64,000 nt of DNA from a bacterium 210820-DFI.6.37 (GCA_020558355.1 JAJCKG010000002.1:62001-126000); one strand, 5' to 3'. Counted from the stretch's first letter, positions 52,911 through 62,297 are shown. The notes: generated by a model not told the origin, from the letters alone. Numbers and translations are program-made.

Positions 52911-54449
52911 ATGGCGTTTACATCTTTGTACTTTTTAATCTTTGTTCTGGCGGTTGTCGTTTTTTACTACGTGGTGCCAAAACGGATTCGGTGGAGCGTA
53001 TTACTTGTGGCCAGTTATGTATTTTATTTACTGTCCAGCCCAAGAACCTTTATCTTTGTATTGTTTACTACGGTTGTTACCTTTACTGGCGGAAGAGCCA
53101 TTGGGAAGCGAAATGCGGAATATAAGGCAGAAATTGCGAAAAGCGGAGGCGCTCTTAGCCGGGATGAGAAAAAGGCAAAAAAGGCGGCAGTACAGAAAAA
53201 AAAGAGAAAGATCGTAGCCCTGTTATTGCTGGCTGATTTTGGTGTTTTAGTAATTGTAAAGTACTTTAGATATTATTTACAGGCTTTGGGGATCGGAGGG
53301 CTCCAGTTTGATCTGGGAGCGCTGATTCCGCTTGGAATTTCTTTCTATACTTTTCAGTCCGTTGCCTATATTATTGATTTATACCGGAACAAGATTGACG
53401 CAGATCAGAATATACTGAAATTTGCTTTGTTTATATCGTTTTTTCCGCAAATCATACAAGGGCCCATCAGCAGGTACGACCAGTTGGCGGGACAGCTTTA
53501 TGAAGGACATACGTTTAGCTATGAGAATCTTGCTTATGGAGCGCAGCTTATTCTATGGGGATTTTTGAAAAAATTGGTGATTGCGGATCGGGTAGGCCTT
53601 CTGGTAAGTCAGGTTTTTGATAACTATACGGATTATCAGGGATTTTATATTATCATTGCTTTACTGTTTTATACCATTCAAATCTATGCGGATTTTTCTG
53701 GCGGGATCGATATGGTGAATAATTTTGAGCGGCCGTATTTTTCAGACAGTCTTTCTGAGTTTTGGAGAAGATGGCATATTACACTGGGAAACTGGTGCAG
53801 GGATTACATCTTTTATCCCATTTCCCTTTCGAAAACCTTTGGAAAAATGGGAAAGAGCCTGAGAAAAGCTTTAGGAGACCGCTTAGGAAAGCTGTTTCCT
53901 GTATTGGTGGCTCAAATGGCTACCTTTTTAACGATTGGGCTTTGGCATGGCGCAGAATTTAAGTATATTGCCTACGGCTTATATAATGGAATCATCATTA
54001 TTCTGGGACTGATACTGGAACCATATCTCAAAAAGTTGGTCCGGCTTTTGTGTATCAATACAGAAACCTTCAGCTGGAAGCTTTTCCAGATTGGAAGAAC
54101 CTTTCTGCTAATTGTTATTGGCAGGGTCTTTCCAAAAGCTGTCTCCTTTTCGGCAGCCGTTCATATGCTCAGATCTATGCTTGTTTTTAATCCAGGGATT
54201 TTACTTAACGGTCATCTTTTCGGGCTGGGAATGGAATTACAGGACTTTGCGGTTGTTCTGCTTTTCTGCGTGGTATGGTTTGTTATCAGTCTGATGCAGG
54301 AAAATGGATGGAATATAAGAGAGCGTTTGGCCAGGCAGAATATTTTATTCCGTTGGGGAATCTATATTGCCGCATTGGTATCGGTTTTGATTTTAGGAAT
54401 TTATGGCCCTGGCTATAATGCCAGTTCATTTATTTACAGGGGATTTTAG
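52911..54449 (+). CDS. MBOAT-family O-acyltransferase (DltB/AlgI-like)
   Basis: A 512-residue integral membrane acyltransferase with about ten helices. It moves an acyl group from a carrier protein through the membrane to an extracellular acceptor. Motifs are LGISFYTFQSVAYIIDLYR, FFPQIIQGPISRY, FWRRWHITLGNW (His289) and the invariant His346 in TIGLWHGAEFKY. Residues 66-100 form a very basic cytoplasmic loop. At 512 residues it is longer than DltB and nearer to AlgI/PatA types. Confidence 0.92.
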   Translation: MAFTSLYFLIFVLAVVVFYYVVPKRIRWSVLLVASYVFYLLSSPRTFIFVLFTTVVTFTGGRAIGKRNAEYKAEIAKSGGALSRDEKKAKKAAVQKKKRKIVALLLLADFGVLVIVKYFRYYLQALGIGGLQFDLGALIPLGISFYTFQSVAYIIDLYRNKIDADQNILKFALFISFFPQIIQGPISRYDQLAGQLYEGHTFSYENLAYGAQLILWGFLKKLVIADRVGLLVSQVFDNYTDYQGFYIIIALLFYTIQIYADFSGGIDMVNNFERPYFSDSLSEFWRRWHITLGNWCRDYIFYPISLSKTFGKMGKSLRKALGDRLGKLFPVLVAQMATFLTIGLWHGAEFKYIAYGLYNGIIIILGLILEPYLKKLVRLLCINTETFSWKLFQIGRTFLLIVIGRVFPKAVSFSAAVHMLRSMLVFNPGILLNGHLFGLGMELQDFAVVLLFCVVWFVISLMQENGWNIRERLARQNILFRWGIYIAALVSVLILGIYGPGYNASSFIYRGF

Positions 54450-54475
54450 TTCTGTATAAGTAAGGTGGTACATAT

Positions 54476-55543
54476 ATGGCAAAAAGGAATATTATACGAG
54501 CGATTATTTTTCTGTGTATTTTCCTTGGGATTTTTATTTATTTGAACAAAGCTTTCGGTATGGCAGAATCAAGTACAGGAAGTAAGCTGTTTAACAGTTT
54601 CTATGCGGAAAAAGAAAATTCTTTAGATGGAATTTATTTGGGATCCAGTGCGGTAAATCGATATTGGAACGGAACCAGTGCGTATAATCAGTATGGAATG
54701 ACAATCTTTGCGCTTTCTACTCCAAGTCAGCCAATGCTTTTATACCCATATTTAATTGAAGAAGCTGAAAAAACACAAGATCCTGACTTATATATAATGG
54801 AATTAAGATATGTTATTAAAAGCGCGGAAGCTATTGTAGAGTTGGGAATAAGGAATGTTACAGATAATATGAAATTTTCCGGGACTCGTATAAAAGCCAT
54901 TAACGCGGCAGTGGATTTTGCTGAAAAAGGTGAAAATGATGTGGATAAGGAAAAACTGAACTATTATCTTCCGATTTTAAAATACCACAGTAGATGGCAG
55001 TCCAGCGATTTGTCACTGGATGACTTGCTGTTGAGAAACACTAAAGAACAGACAAAAGGATTTTTTGTAACAAAGAGTAAATCTTTTAATCAGGAAATCC
55101 AGGAAGAAGCGGCATATACGACAGAAACGACTGCGCTGGAATTGGAAATTCGAGAAGCGTTGGAACAGATATTATCTTACTGCGATACATTGGACAAGGA
55201 AATTTTGTTTGTTATGTCTCCATATGCGGAGCAGGACTCTACTAATCTGGCAAAGCTAAATGAAGCAGAACGTATTGTGAAAGAAAGGGGTTATACCTGC
55301 CTGAATTTTAATACGCAAGAACTTACGGAAGCTATGGGACTTGATTATGAGACCGATTTTTATAACGCAAAGCATGTCAACATATTAGGGGCAGAAAAAT
55401 ACACAGATTACCTTTCGGCGTATATTCATGAACATTATAATCTGGTGGATCACAGAGGTGACAGTGTGTATAAGAGCTGGGATGACGCTTATGCGTACTA
55501 TTTGGATTTTACAGCCGAAAAGCGAAAAGCTATGCAGGAATAA
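54476..55543 (+). CDS. DltD/AlgX-like SGNH-type extracytoplasmic protein
   Basis: A 355-residue protein with one N-terminal membrane anchor (about 7-27) and an external domain. YLGSSAVNRYW (about 54-64) fits an SGNH nucleophile block with Ser57 or Ser58, and DFYNAKHVNILGAEKY near residue 310 supplies a DxxH-type pair. Such partners finish acyl transfer onto the polymer in DltD and alginate systems. It ends the operon and is followed by a bidirectional terminator. Confidence 0.78.
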   Translation: MAKRNIIRAIIFLCIFLGIFIYLNKAFGMAESSTGSKLFNSFYAEKENSLDGIYLGSSAVNRYWNGTSAYNQYGMTIFALSTPSQPMLLYPYLIEEAEKTQDPDLYIMELRYVIKSAEAIVELGIRNVTDNMKFSGTRIKAINAAVDFAEKGENDVDKEKLNYYLPILKYHSRWQSSDLSLDDLLLRNTKEQTKGFFVTKSKSFNQEIQEEAAYTTETTALELEIREALEQILSYCDTLDKEILFVMSPYAEQDSTNLAKLNEAERIVKERGYTCLNFNTQELTEAMGLDYETDFYNAKHVNILGAEKYTDYLSAYIHEHYNLVDHRGDSVYKSWDDAYAYYLDFTAEKRKAMQE

Positions 55544-55586
55544 GAATAAGGCTTGGCGGCTGGAGAAAATCGAACTAACAAAAATA

Positions 55587-55623
55587 AAAACTACCTTCGA
55601 GATTGTGATATGAAGGTAGTTTT
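55587..55623 (+). terminator. Bidirectional terminator between SGNH gene and adenylating ligase
   Basis: AAAACTACCTTC (55587-55598) and GAAGGTAGTTTT (55612-55623) form a 12-bp stem with a 13-nt loop, with A/T-rich ends on both sides. Confidence 0.75.
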
Positions 55624-55652
55624 CTGTTTCTTTGGAGCAAGCCTGAGCTTTC

Positions 55653-57134
55653 TTATTTCTCCATTTCAACCAGCTTTTTACGCTGAATTTTTCCATTGAA
55701 AGTCCGGGGGATCGCGTCAATAACCTGGATGACCTTTGGCTGCTTATTGGAGTCAAGCTGCTTTGAAAGGTAATTTTTCAGAGCCTTCTGATCATAGGTC
55801 TGCGGATCCTGTACTGCGACAAACAGCTTCGGAGCCTGTCCAGTGAGAGGATCCTTCATAGGAACACAGGCGCAGTCCGTAACCTGCGGATGTTGGAGCA
55901 CAACGCTTTCAATCTCTTCCGGAGCAATCTTAATTCCACCGTAATTGATAACATCGTCCTTTCTGCCCAGCATATAAATGAAGCCTTCCTCGTCAATATA
56001 TCCCATATCTTTCGTGTAAATAAACCCATCCTGCATTGTTTGAGCCGTCAAAGCAGGCGCCTTCCAATAGCCCTTCATATTGATGGGACCGGAACTGGCC
56101 AGAAAGCCTGGATTTTCCAGAGAAGCGTCAATTGGATTTCGATTTTCATCCACGATAATGAACTGCGCGTTTTTGGCAGGCTTTCCGATGCACCCGGGTT
56201 TGCCTGACATAGAATTAAAATCCAACAGACAGGAGCGGCCGGCTTCCGTGCTGCCATAAAAATTGTAGAGACGGGTTTTGGGAAGCAGCCGGGAAAGGTG
56301 AACCTTGTCCTCCTCAGACAGCGGAGCTGATCCCAGCTGGATGTAGTCCAGCTGCTGGGCGTAGTCTCCGAGCCGATCTTTCGAAAGCTTGAAGATGATA
56401 GACAAGTTGCTGGGAGACAGATCCAGAGAAGTAACGCGGTATTCATCCATCAGAGAAAATACCTTTTTCAGCAGTGTCACTCCATTGATCAGGACAACAG
56501 AGCTTCCATTGAGAAAATTACCATAGCAGGTTCGCAGTCCATGAGAGTGACTGAGAGGCATAGGAACCAGTTCCACATTGTCCGGCTTCATCTGTACGCC
56601 ATACATGACATTTTCCGCTACCGCCACATCGTTTTCATGGGAAAGCTCAATGCCCTTGGATTTTCCGGTAGTTCCAGTCGAGAACAGAATTTCGGCAGCT
56701 TCTTCTTTTTCTGGAAAACGGACGGTCTTTAGATCAGGCGTCTTCTGGCAGCGGTGCTCCGCAACTGTCTGAATTGGCATAAAAGGAACAGCATCGCTAA
56801 CAGAAGCTTTTCCTATATATAATTTGCCATCCACATCCTCAAGGATGTCTTTCACTCTGGCAGCGGCGGCGTTTTTTTCGATTGGAACGAAAATGCCACC
56901 GGAAAGCTGGATCGCAAATTCGCAGATCATATAATCGGTGTCCTGGGTACATTCTACCAGAACACAGTCCCCTTTTCGGATCCCTAGCTGAGAAAGAGCG
57001 GAAGCGAGCCCGTAGACGCGGGCCCAGGTTTCTTTATAACTCAGGTGTGTTTTTGTATCCGCGAGACACAGCTTGTCCGGTTGGTTGACTGCGTGGGACG
57101 CAAGGCATTCTACAATAGATCGATAAGTATTCAT
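55653..57134 (-). CDS. AMP-binding acid--carrier ligase (DltA/acyl-CoA-synthetase-like)
   Basis: A 493-residue ANL-superfamily enzyme that adenylates a carboxylic acid and passes it to a thiol. Motifs are LFSTGTTGKSKG (A3), NFYGSTEAG (A5), GRKDDVINYGGIKIAPEEIE (A8) and the C-terminal lysine in RTFNGKIQRKKL (A10). Its length equals DltA, but D-alanine as substrate cannot be confirmed by eye. It converges on the carrier/MBOAT/SGNH operon and diverges from the LysR gene, and probably charges the carrier protein at 52674. Confidence 0.85.
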   Translation of the reverse strand: MNTYRSIVECLASHAVNQPDKLCLADTKTHLSYKETWARVYGLASALSQLGIRKGDCVLVECTQDTDYMICEFAIQLSGGIFVPIEKNAAAARVKDILEDVDGKLYIGKASVSDAVPFMPIQTVAEHRCQKTPDLKTVRFPEKEEAAEILFSTGTTGKSKGIELSHENDVAVAENVMYGVQMKPDNVELVPMPLSHSHGLRTCYGNFLNGSSVVLINGVTLLKKVFSLMDEYRVTSLDLSPSNLSIIFKLSKDRLGDYAQQLDYIQLGSAPLSEEDKVHLSRLLPKTRLYNFYGSTEAGRSCLLDFNSMSGKPGCIGKPAKNAQFIIVDENRNPIDASLENPGFLASSGPINMKGYWKAPALTAQTMQDGFIYTKDMGYIDEEGFIYMLGRKDDVINYGGIKIAPEEIESVVLQHPQVTDCACVPMKDPLTGQAPKLFVAVQDPQTYDQKALKNYLSKQLDSNKQPKVIQVIDAIPRTFNGKIQRKKLVEMEK

Positions 57135-57263
57135 ATTAGGCCCTCCTGGTTCAATTCTTTGCTTTACACATTATAGCCAATTCTTTAAAATTCTTTAAAA
57201 AATCGTAAGACTTTTCATAAATTCTTCACAATTTGACCATATGTTACTTTATGGAATAAGAGT

Positions 57264-57285
57264 ATATTTATATAAACATAAATAT
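57264..57285 (+). promoter_or_regulatory. Candidate LysR-type operator
   Basis: ATATTTAT, 6 nt, ATAAATAT: an 8-bp inverted repeat 22 bp before the LysR start codon and in the divergent promoter region of the adenylating ligase. The high A/T content lowers its significance. Confidence 0.4.
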
Positions 57286-57306
57286 GTAGTTATGAGGTGC
57301 GGAAGA

Positions 57307-58266
57307 ATGAATCATACTCCATTATCCGATTATATACTTGTACTCCTTCAATATGGGAGTGTGTCAAAGGCAGCGGAAAAATTGGGGATTTCACAACCGG
57401 CCCTGAGTGTACATATCAAAAAAATTGAGAGTCAACTGGGAATACAGATTTTTGATCGCTCTCAGAAGCCTTTGAAGCTTACAGAGTCTGGCAGGATCTA
57501 TGCCGCTTATTTAAAGCGAAGCTTGGAACTGGAGAAAGAATTCCGGCAGCGTCTTTCTGATTTTAGTGAATTAAAAACAGGAAACCTTGCGATTGGAGGT
57601 CCCAGCTTTTTTAATATAAGCTATTTACCTGAAACGATTGCGGCCTATACGAAACAGTTCCCAGGTGTCCATCTGGAGGTTGTGGATGGAAAGATGCCAG
57701 AAATTATTGAAAAGGCCTTAAAGGATGAAATCGATCTGTTCCTGTCACCATCCTGGCAGCAGGATGACCGCTTTCATTATGAACGAATCCTGAGTGAACG
57801 GATTTTTGTTTGTATTCCGGCATCCTGGCCAATCAATGAAAGATTAAAGGAGCACCGGGTGCCCGCCAGTTTGATTCTTTCAAAAAATAATGAAAAGATT
57901 TCCAGCTGGGAATGTCAGCATTGTATTGACTTTCAGTTGCTGCGGGAAGAACCCTTTGTGTTATTAAAGGAAGACCAGCATATTGGAAATATTATGGGAT
58001 GTTTGTTTGAGCGATATGATTTTCAGCCGGAGAGGTTTATTTTAGCAGAACAAACAATTACCAGCTACGCGCTTACTATGGCGGGCGCGGGGATTTCTCT
58101 GATAACGGAAAGTGTCATTCAAAGGGGCCATGTTAAAGAGTATCCGGCATTTTACATAACAGAGCCAGATCTGTGCAGGCGGGAAATGTATGTAGCGTAT
58201 CCAAAACAACGGTATTTATCACAAGCCAGCAAAGCGTTTATCGCTCTCTTAAAGAGCAAGCTTTAA
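57307..58266 (+). CDS. LysR-family transcriptional regulator
   Basis: A 319-residue regulator with a winged helix-turn-helix at about 8-66 (YGSVSKAAEKLGISQPALSV then HIKKIESQLGIQIFDR) and a periplasmic-binding-like effector domain (about 90-300). ATG 57307 follows GAGGTG; the upstream frame from 57241 passes through the AT-rich promoter. It is divergent from the ligase and 59 bp before a three-gene ABC importer, so it may control both in response to the imported compound. Confidence 0.93.
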   Translation: MNHTPLSDYILVLLQYGSVSKAAEKLGISQPALSVHIKKIESQLGIQIFDRSQKPLKLTESGRIYAAYLKRSLELEKEFRQRLSDFSELKTGNLAIGGPSFFNISYLPETIAAYTKQFPGVHLEVVDGKMPEIIEKALKDEIDLFLSPSWQQDDRFHYERILSERIFVCIPASWPINERLKEHRVPASLILSKNNEKISSWECQHCIDFQLLREEPFVLLKEDQHIGNIMGCLFERYDFQPERFILAEQTITSYALTMAGAGISLITESVIQRGHVKEYPAFYITEPDLCRREMYVAYPKQRYLSQASKAFIALLKSKL

Positions 58267-58325
58267 AGTTGTGATTAGAATAAAAGAGGGAAAGCACGCA
58301 AAATAAGAAAAAGGAGAAAAAGAAA

Positions 58326-59306
58326 ATGAAGCGTGTGAAAAAAATGGTAGCGGTAATGCTAGTGCTTGCAATGATTGCAGGATTTACCGCATGTGGAAGT
58401 GGGGACAGCTCTTCGGAAAGCGGGGAAGCGGCAACATTAACTGTCGCGTTCCAGTATGGAATGGCATACGCGCCTCTGCAGGTTATGAAAGAACAAAACC
58501 TGATTGAAAAGTATTATGACAATGTAGAAGTGGAATGGTCTACACTTAATTCCGGTTCTGCTATCAATGAGGGCTTTGCCTCCGGAGATATTGATCTGGG
58601 AGCCATGGGAATCGGGCCGGCCATTACAGGGATTACCAGCGGCGTGCCATATAAGATCTGCGCCAATATGTCCGCTCAGCCGCATAAGATCATGACGAAT
58701 GACTCAAGCATTAAATCCCTCAAGGATATCGGCGACAAAAAAATCGCCTTAGTTAATATTGGAAGCTTCCAGCATATTATACTGGCGATGGCCGCAAAGG
58801 AACAGCTGGGTGACGCGCATGCGCTGGACAATAATATCGTTGCCATGGCTCATCCTGATGGAATGGCGGCACTGCTGGCGGGAAGCGTAGATTGTCAGCT
58901 GACAACCTCCCCATATGTATTTAAAGAAGCCGAGGAAGAAGGAATTTCCGAAGTAGAAGCTCTGGAATCCGTATGGCCGAGTGGCAACTCCTTTATTGTC
59001 GCGGTTGCGTCAACCTCTTTGAAAGAAGAAAATCCGGATTTATATGACGCTGTTATTAAAGCGCTGTCCGACGCTATCGATTTTCTGAATGATAGCCCAG
59101 AGGAAGCTGCCGAGATGCTTTGCGAAAGTGAAGATGTAGACGCGGCGACCATGCAGGAGTGGTTGGAAGACGATGACTGTGTCTACTCTATGGAGACCAA
59201 AGGCTTAATGGATTTTGCCAACTTTATGGCTGAAAATGACTTCCTGGAAAACGACGGGCCGGAATCCATCGATGATTTGGTATTTGACAACGTAGAAGGC
59301 AACTAG
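58326..59306 (+). CDS. SsuA/TauA/NMT1-like substrate-binding lipoprotein
   Basis: A 326-residue ABC importer binding protein. The signal peptide ends in the lipobox AGFTAC with Cys near 23, followed by a Ser/Glu-rich linker. The fold shows VAFQYGMAYAPLQVMKEQ, GDIDLGAMGIGPAI and the IALVNIGSFQHI region, typical of sulfonate, nitrate and pyrimidine-precursor binding proteins. The ligand is unknown. It heads the importer operon. Confidence 0.9.
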   Translation: MKRVKKMVAVMLVLAMIAGFTACGSGDSSSESGEAATLTVAFQYGMAYAPLQVMKEQNLIEKYYDNVEVEWSTLNSGSAINEGFASGDIDLGAMGIGPAITGITSGVPYKICANMSAQPHKIMTNDSSIKSLKDIGDKKIALVNIGSFQHIILAMAAKEQLGDAHALDNNIVAMAHPDGMAALLAGSVDCQLTTSPYVFKEAEEEGISEVEALESVWPSGNSFIVAVASTSLKEENPDLYDAVIKALSDAIDFLNDSPEEAAEMLCESEDVDAATMQEWLEDDDCVYSMETKGLMDFANFMAENDFLENDGPESIDDLVFDNVEGN

Positions 59307-59326
59307 TTGGGGAGGATTAAAAATAA

Positions 59327-60094
59327 ATGAAAGAGGCGAGGATTCAAATTGTATTTGTGATCTGCTTTCTGGCAGCGTGGCAGATTTTATACCAAATGCA
59401 GATTTTCCCGGAACTTATGTTTCCTTCCCTGAAAAGCGTTGGAAGCGGCCTTATTGACGGGTTCAAAAATGACGGTCTTATGACTTATACGCTGTATTCC
59501 ATGTCGCTTATTGTAAAGGGCCTTGCGATCGGCATTATTCTGGCGTTCGTCTTTTCTAGTATTGCGGTCGTCAGCAAAATCTTTCACGCAATATACCACC
59601 TGGTTGTGTCCATATGTGATCTGCTTCCTGGTGTCGCGTTAATCCCATTAGCTATTTTGTGGTTTGGAATCGGAGAAGCGACGATTATCTTTATTGTAGT
59701 TCATTCTATCATCTGGCCTATGTCCAGGAGTATTATGGATGGATTTAATTCTGTGTCCAAAATTTACATAGAAAGCGGTCGTAATATCGGATTGAAGGGT
59801 CTGTCTTTGGTAACTGGTGTTTACCTGCCGGCTGCCTTTACCCATGTCTTATCGGGAATGAGAGTTGGATGGGCCAGAGCGTGGCGAGGTCTGATCAGTG
59901 TGGAAATGATTTTTGGAACCACTGGATCCGGCGCTGGAATCGGTTGGTTTATCTTTATGAAGCGGACTAATGTTGATATTGCCGGAGTATTTGCCTCATT
60001 GATTGTGATCATTATAATTGGGATTATTATTGAATATGGAGTGTTCCATGTTATTGAACGGAACACAGTAAAGAAATGGGGGATGGCAAGATGA
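59327..60094 (+). CDS. ABC importer permease (SsuC/TauC-like)
   Basis: A 255-residue permease with about six membrane helices and the cytoplasmic EAA-type loop SGRNIGLKGLSLVTGVYLPA. The region RVGWARAWRGLISVEM is typical of the SsuC/TauC group. Its stop overlaps the ATPase start as ATGA. Confidence 0.92.
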   Translation: MKEARIQIVFVICFLAAWQILYQMQIFPELMFPSLKSVGSGLIDGFKNDGLMTYTLYSMSLIVKGLAIGIILAFVFSSIAVVSKIFHAIYHLVVSICDLLPGVALIPLAILWFGIGEATIIFIVVHSIIWPMSRSIMDGFNSVSKIYIESGRNIGLKGLSLVTGVYLPAAFTHVLSGMRVGWARAWRGLISVEMIFGTTGSGAGIGWFIFMKRTNVDIAGVFASLIVIIIIGIIIEYGVFHVIERNTVKKWGMAR

Positions 60095-60849
60095 GCAGAC
60101 TTTTAGAAGTAGCAGGGCTGACGAAGAATTACCATGATTCCCCGACTTCAGAAGATATTCTAAAAAATTTACAGCTGAGTGTAGAGGAAGGAGAATTCCT
60201 TTGTATTCTGGGTCCTTCTGGCTGCGGTAAAACAACCTTGATACGCTGTATTGCGGGATTTGAGGATTATGAAGGAAGTATCCGAGTAGATGGAAATGTA
60301 GTAGATAAGCCTGGAACAGATCGGATTATGGTCTTTCAGGATTTTAACCAGTTATTTCCTTGGAAAACGGTGAAAAAGAATATTCAGTACCCGTTAAAGC
60401 GAAATGGAATAAGGGATAAGAATGAACTGGATCGTATTACTAGCGAGCATCTGGAGATGGTAGGTCTGAGCGAGTACGGTGACTTTTATCCACATCAGCT
60501 AAGCGGCGGGATGAAGCAGAGAGTGGCCATTGCGAAAGGTTTGGCTCTTAACCCAAGAATCATTCTTATGGACGAGCCATTTGCCAGCCTTGACGCTATG
60601 ACCAGAAACAAGCTGCAAGCCGAATTATGGAGAATCAAGGAAAAGGAAAATGCTACAGTTATCTTTATAACACACAATATTCAGGAAGCCCTGGTTCTGG
60701 GAACGCGTATATTGCTTCTTTCCAAGCAGGGAAAAATCAAAATCGATATAAAAAATGAAATTCCAAAGCCTGTTACACCGGCATCAGAAGGATATGGAAA
60801 TATGTGGGAGACGCTGAACGCCTCTTTGTGGGAAGAAGATCAGGCATGA
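60091..60849 (+). CDS. ABC importer ATP-binding protein (SsuB/TauB-like)
   Basis: A 252-residue ATPase with Walker A GPSGCGKTTL, Q-loop VFQDFNQLFPWKTV, signature LSGGMKQRVAIAKGLA, Walker B IILMDEPFASLD and switch His in IFITHNIQEAL. The ATG at 60091 overlaps the permease stop and follows GGGGGATGG; the in-frame ATG at 60076 lies upstream of that site. Confidence 0.93.
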   Translation: MSRLLEVAGLTKNYHDSPTSEDILKNLQLSVEEGEFLCILGPSGCGKTTLIRCIAGFEDYEGSIRVDGNVVDKPGTDRIMVFQDFNQLFPWKTVKKNIQYPLKRNGIRDKNELDRITSEHLEMVGLSEYGDFYPHQLSGGMKQRVAIAKGLALNPRIILMDEPFASLDAMTRNKLQAELWRIKEKENATVIFITHNIQEALVLGTRILLLSKQGKIKIDIKNEIPKPVTPASEGYGNMWETLNASLWEEDQA

Positions 60850-60870
60850 TTATCTAAGTAAAATTTCAAA

Positions 60871-60903
60871 GGCTCGGAATCCGATTCCGGGTCTTAATTT
60901 TTT
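60871..60903 (+). terminator. Terminator of the ABC importer operon
   Basis: GGCTCGGAAT (60871-60880), loop CCG and ATTCCGGGTC (60884-60893) pair over 10 bp with G-U pairs, followed by a TTAATTTTTT tail. Confidence 0.8.
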
Positions 60904-60943
60904 CTTAGTGGTCTCTCATACATAGCCTCAATAAATATGCGTC

Positions 60944-60972
60944 TTGACTGAGTATCACTTTGGTGATACAAT
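60944..60972 (+). promoter_or_regulatory. Promoter and operator of the DUF3990/HTH pair
   Basis: TTGACT (60944-60949), 17 bp, TACAAT (60967-60972). An inverted repeat GTATCAC-N4-GTGATAC (60952-60969) fills the spacer and touches the -10, the position expected for a repressor that blocks RNA polymerase. Confidence 0.7.
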
Positions 60973-61000
60973 ACAAGTGAGATGATGGAAGGAATAAAAA

Positions 61001-61693
61001 ATGGGCAAATTAATTGATATATATCACGGCTCAGAAAGAATTATTGAGCGCCCCGCTTTTGGCGAAGGAAGAAAGAATAATGACTTTGGGATTGGCTTTT
61101 ATTGTACTGAGAATGAAGAACTTGCTAAAGAATGGGCGGTATCTTCGATAAAGAATGGGTTTTCAAATCATTACGCGTTAGATACAGAATATCTTAATGT
61201 TCTGAACTTAAACAGTCCTGATTACACGATTCTTAACTGGATTTCTGTACTTTTGGAACACCGCTTGTTTTCGATAAAAACACCTGTAGCAAGGCGAGCG
61301 AAACAGTATTTGATAGATAACTTCAGCGTTAATGTAAATGCGTATGATGTGATTATGGGATATCGCGCGGACGATTCATATTTTGATTATGCGGAAAGTT
61401 TTATTAACAATGGTATTTCTGTAGAACAGCTTGCAAAGGCAATGCGACTTGGAAAGCTGGGTGAACAAATCGTCATAAAATCGGAATTTGCTTTTTCAAA
61501 TTTGAAATATGAAGGGTTTGATTTAGCTGAAAAAGACCAATATTATGTTATGAGGAAAGCAAGAGACGATGAAGCAAACAGGTTGTATTTTGACATGCTT
61601 GAAGAAGAAAGCGATGGCTTGTACATTCAGGATATTATGAGAGGGGGCATTAAAAATGATGACTCACGCATACCAAGAAATATATCTGAGTAA
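61001..61693 (+). CDS. DUF3990 protein, putative ADP-ribosyltransferase-like toxin
   Basis: A 230-residue protein with the DUF3990 start IYHGSERIIERPAFGEG followed by NDFGIGFYCTEN, a pattern like the H-Y core of ADP-ribosyltransferases. FDYAESFINNGISVEQLAKA follows. Activity is not proved; DUF3990 proteins often pair with small DUF3791 or HTH partners in toxin-antitoxin-like units. Its last 38 bp overlap the HTH gene. Confidence 0.75.
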   Translation: MGKLIDIYHGSERIIERPAFGEGRKNNDFGIGFYCTENEELAKEWAVSSIKNGFSNHYALDTEYLNVLNLNSPDYTILNWISVLLEHRLFSIKTPVARRAKQYLIDNFSVNVNAYDVIMGYRADDSYFDYAESFINNGISVEQLAKAMRLGKLGEQIVIKSEFAFSNLKYEGFDLAEKDQYYVMRKARDDEANRLYFDMLEEESDGLYIQDIMRGGIKNDDSRIPRNISE

Positions 61694-62297
61694 AGCACAG
61701 TCAGTACTTGGAGATGCCTTTGACTATGCAATCAACTCTTGTAAATTTGCAGGCAATGATTTTATTAAACTGTTTATTGCAAGCTCAGTAAGCCAGCGAA
61801 TGGAAAGAGGAGAACCTGACTACATTAACGGGAAAAGTGGTATTGAAATCGTTGCTGAAATACTGGAGGAAACAAAAGGTGAGAGGTTGATAATAAAGTC
61901 GCGTGAACATTTTGGACGTTCTAAAGAATACTGGGCGGGCTGGGCTGTTGCGTACTATCAATGGTATTCAGAAAGAAAGTATAGTGATATTTTCAAAGTT
62001 GTTTCATTTGATGAACTTGTGGGAATGTATTATCCACTTCATGAAGCTGATATTACAAAATTTGTTGATATTATGGATGTTCAAATGGATGATTATTTCC
62101 CGGAAACGAATCTAAAACGTATTCGCGTGATTTATGGACTTACGCAAGCGGAATTGGCAAAACGTTCTAATGTAAGCCTCCGTTCTATTCAAATGTATGA
62201 GCAACGAAATAAGAACATTAACAAAGCAAGTGCGGACGCGCTTTATAATCTTGCTAAAGTTTTAGGCTGTACTATGGAAGATTTGATTGAAAAGTGA
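61656..62297 (+). CDS. HTH-domain protein, putative antitoxin/repressor partner of DUF3990
   Basis: A 213-residue protein with an N-terminal domain of about 145 residues (INGKSGIEIVAEILEET and YWAGWAVAYYQWYSERKY) and a C-terminal Cro/C1-type helix-turn-helix (LTQAELAKRSNVSLRSIQMY). It starts inside the DUF3990 gene after GAGAGGGGG, suggesting coupling. It probably binds the inverted repeat in the operon promoter. Confidence 0.75.
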   Translation: MMTHAYQEIYLSKAQSVLGDAFDYAINSCKFAGNDFIKLFIASSVSQRMERGEPDYINGKSGIEIVAEILEETKGERLIIKSREHFGRSKEYWAGWAVAYYQWYSERKYSDIFKVVSFDELVGMYYPLHEADITKFVDIMDVQMDDYFPETNLKRIRVIYGLTQAELAKRSNVSLRSIQMYEQRNKNINKASADALYNLAKVLGCTMEDLIEK

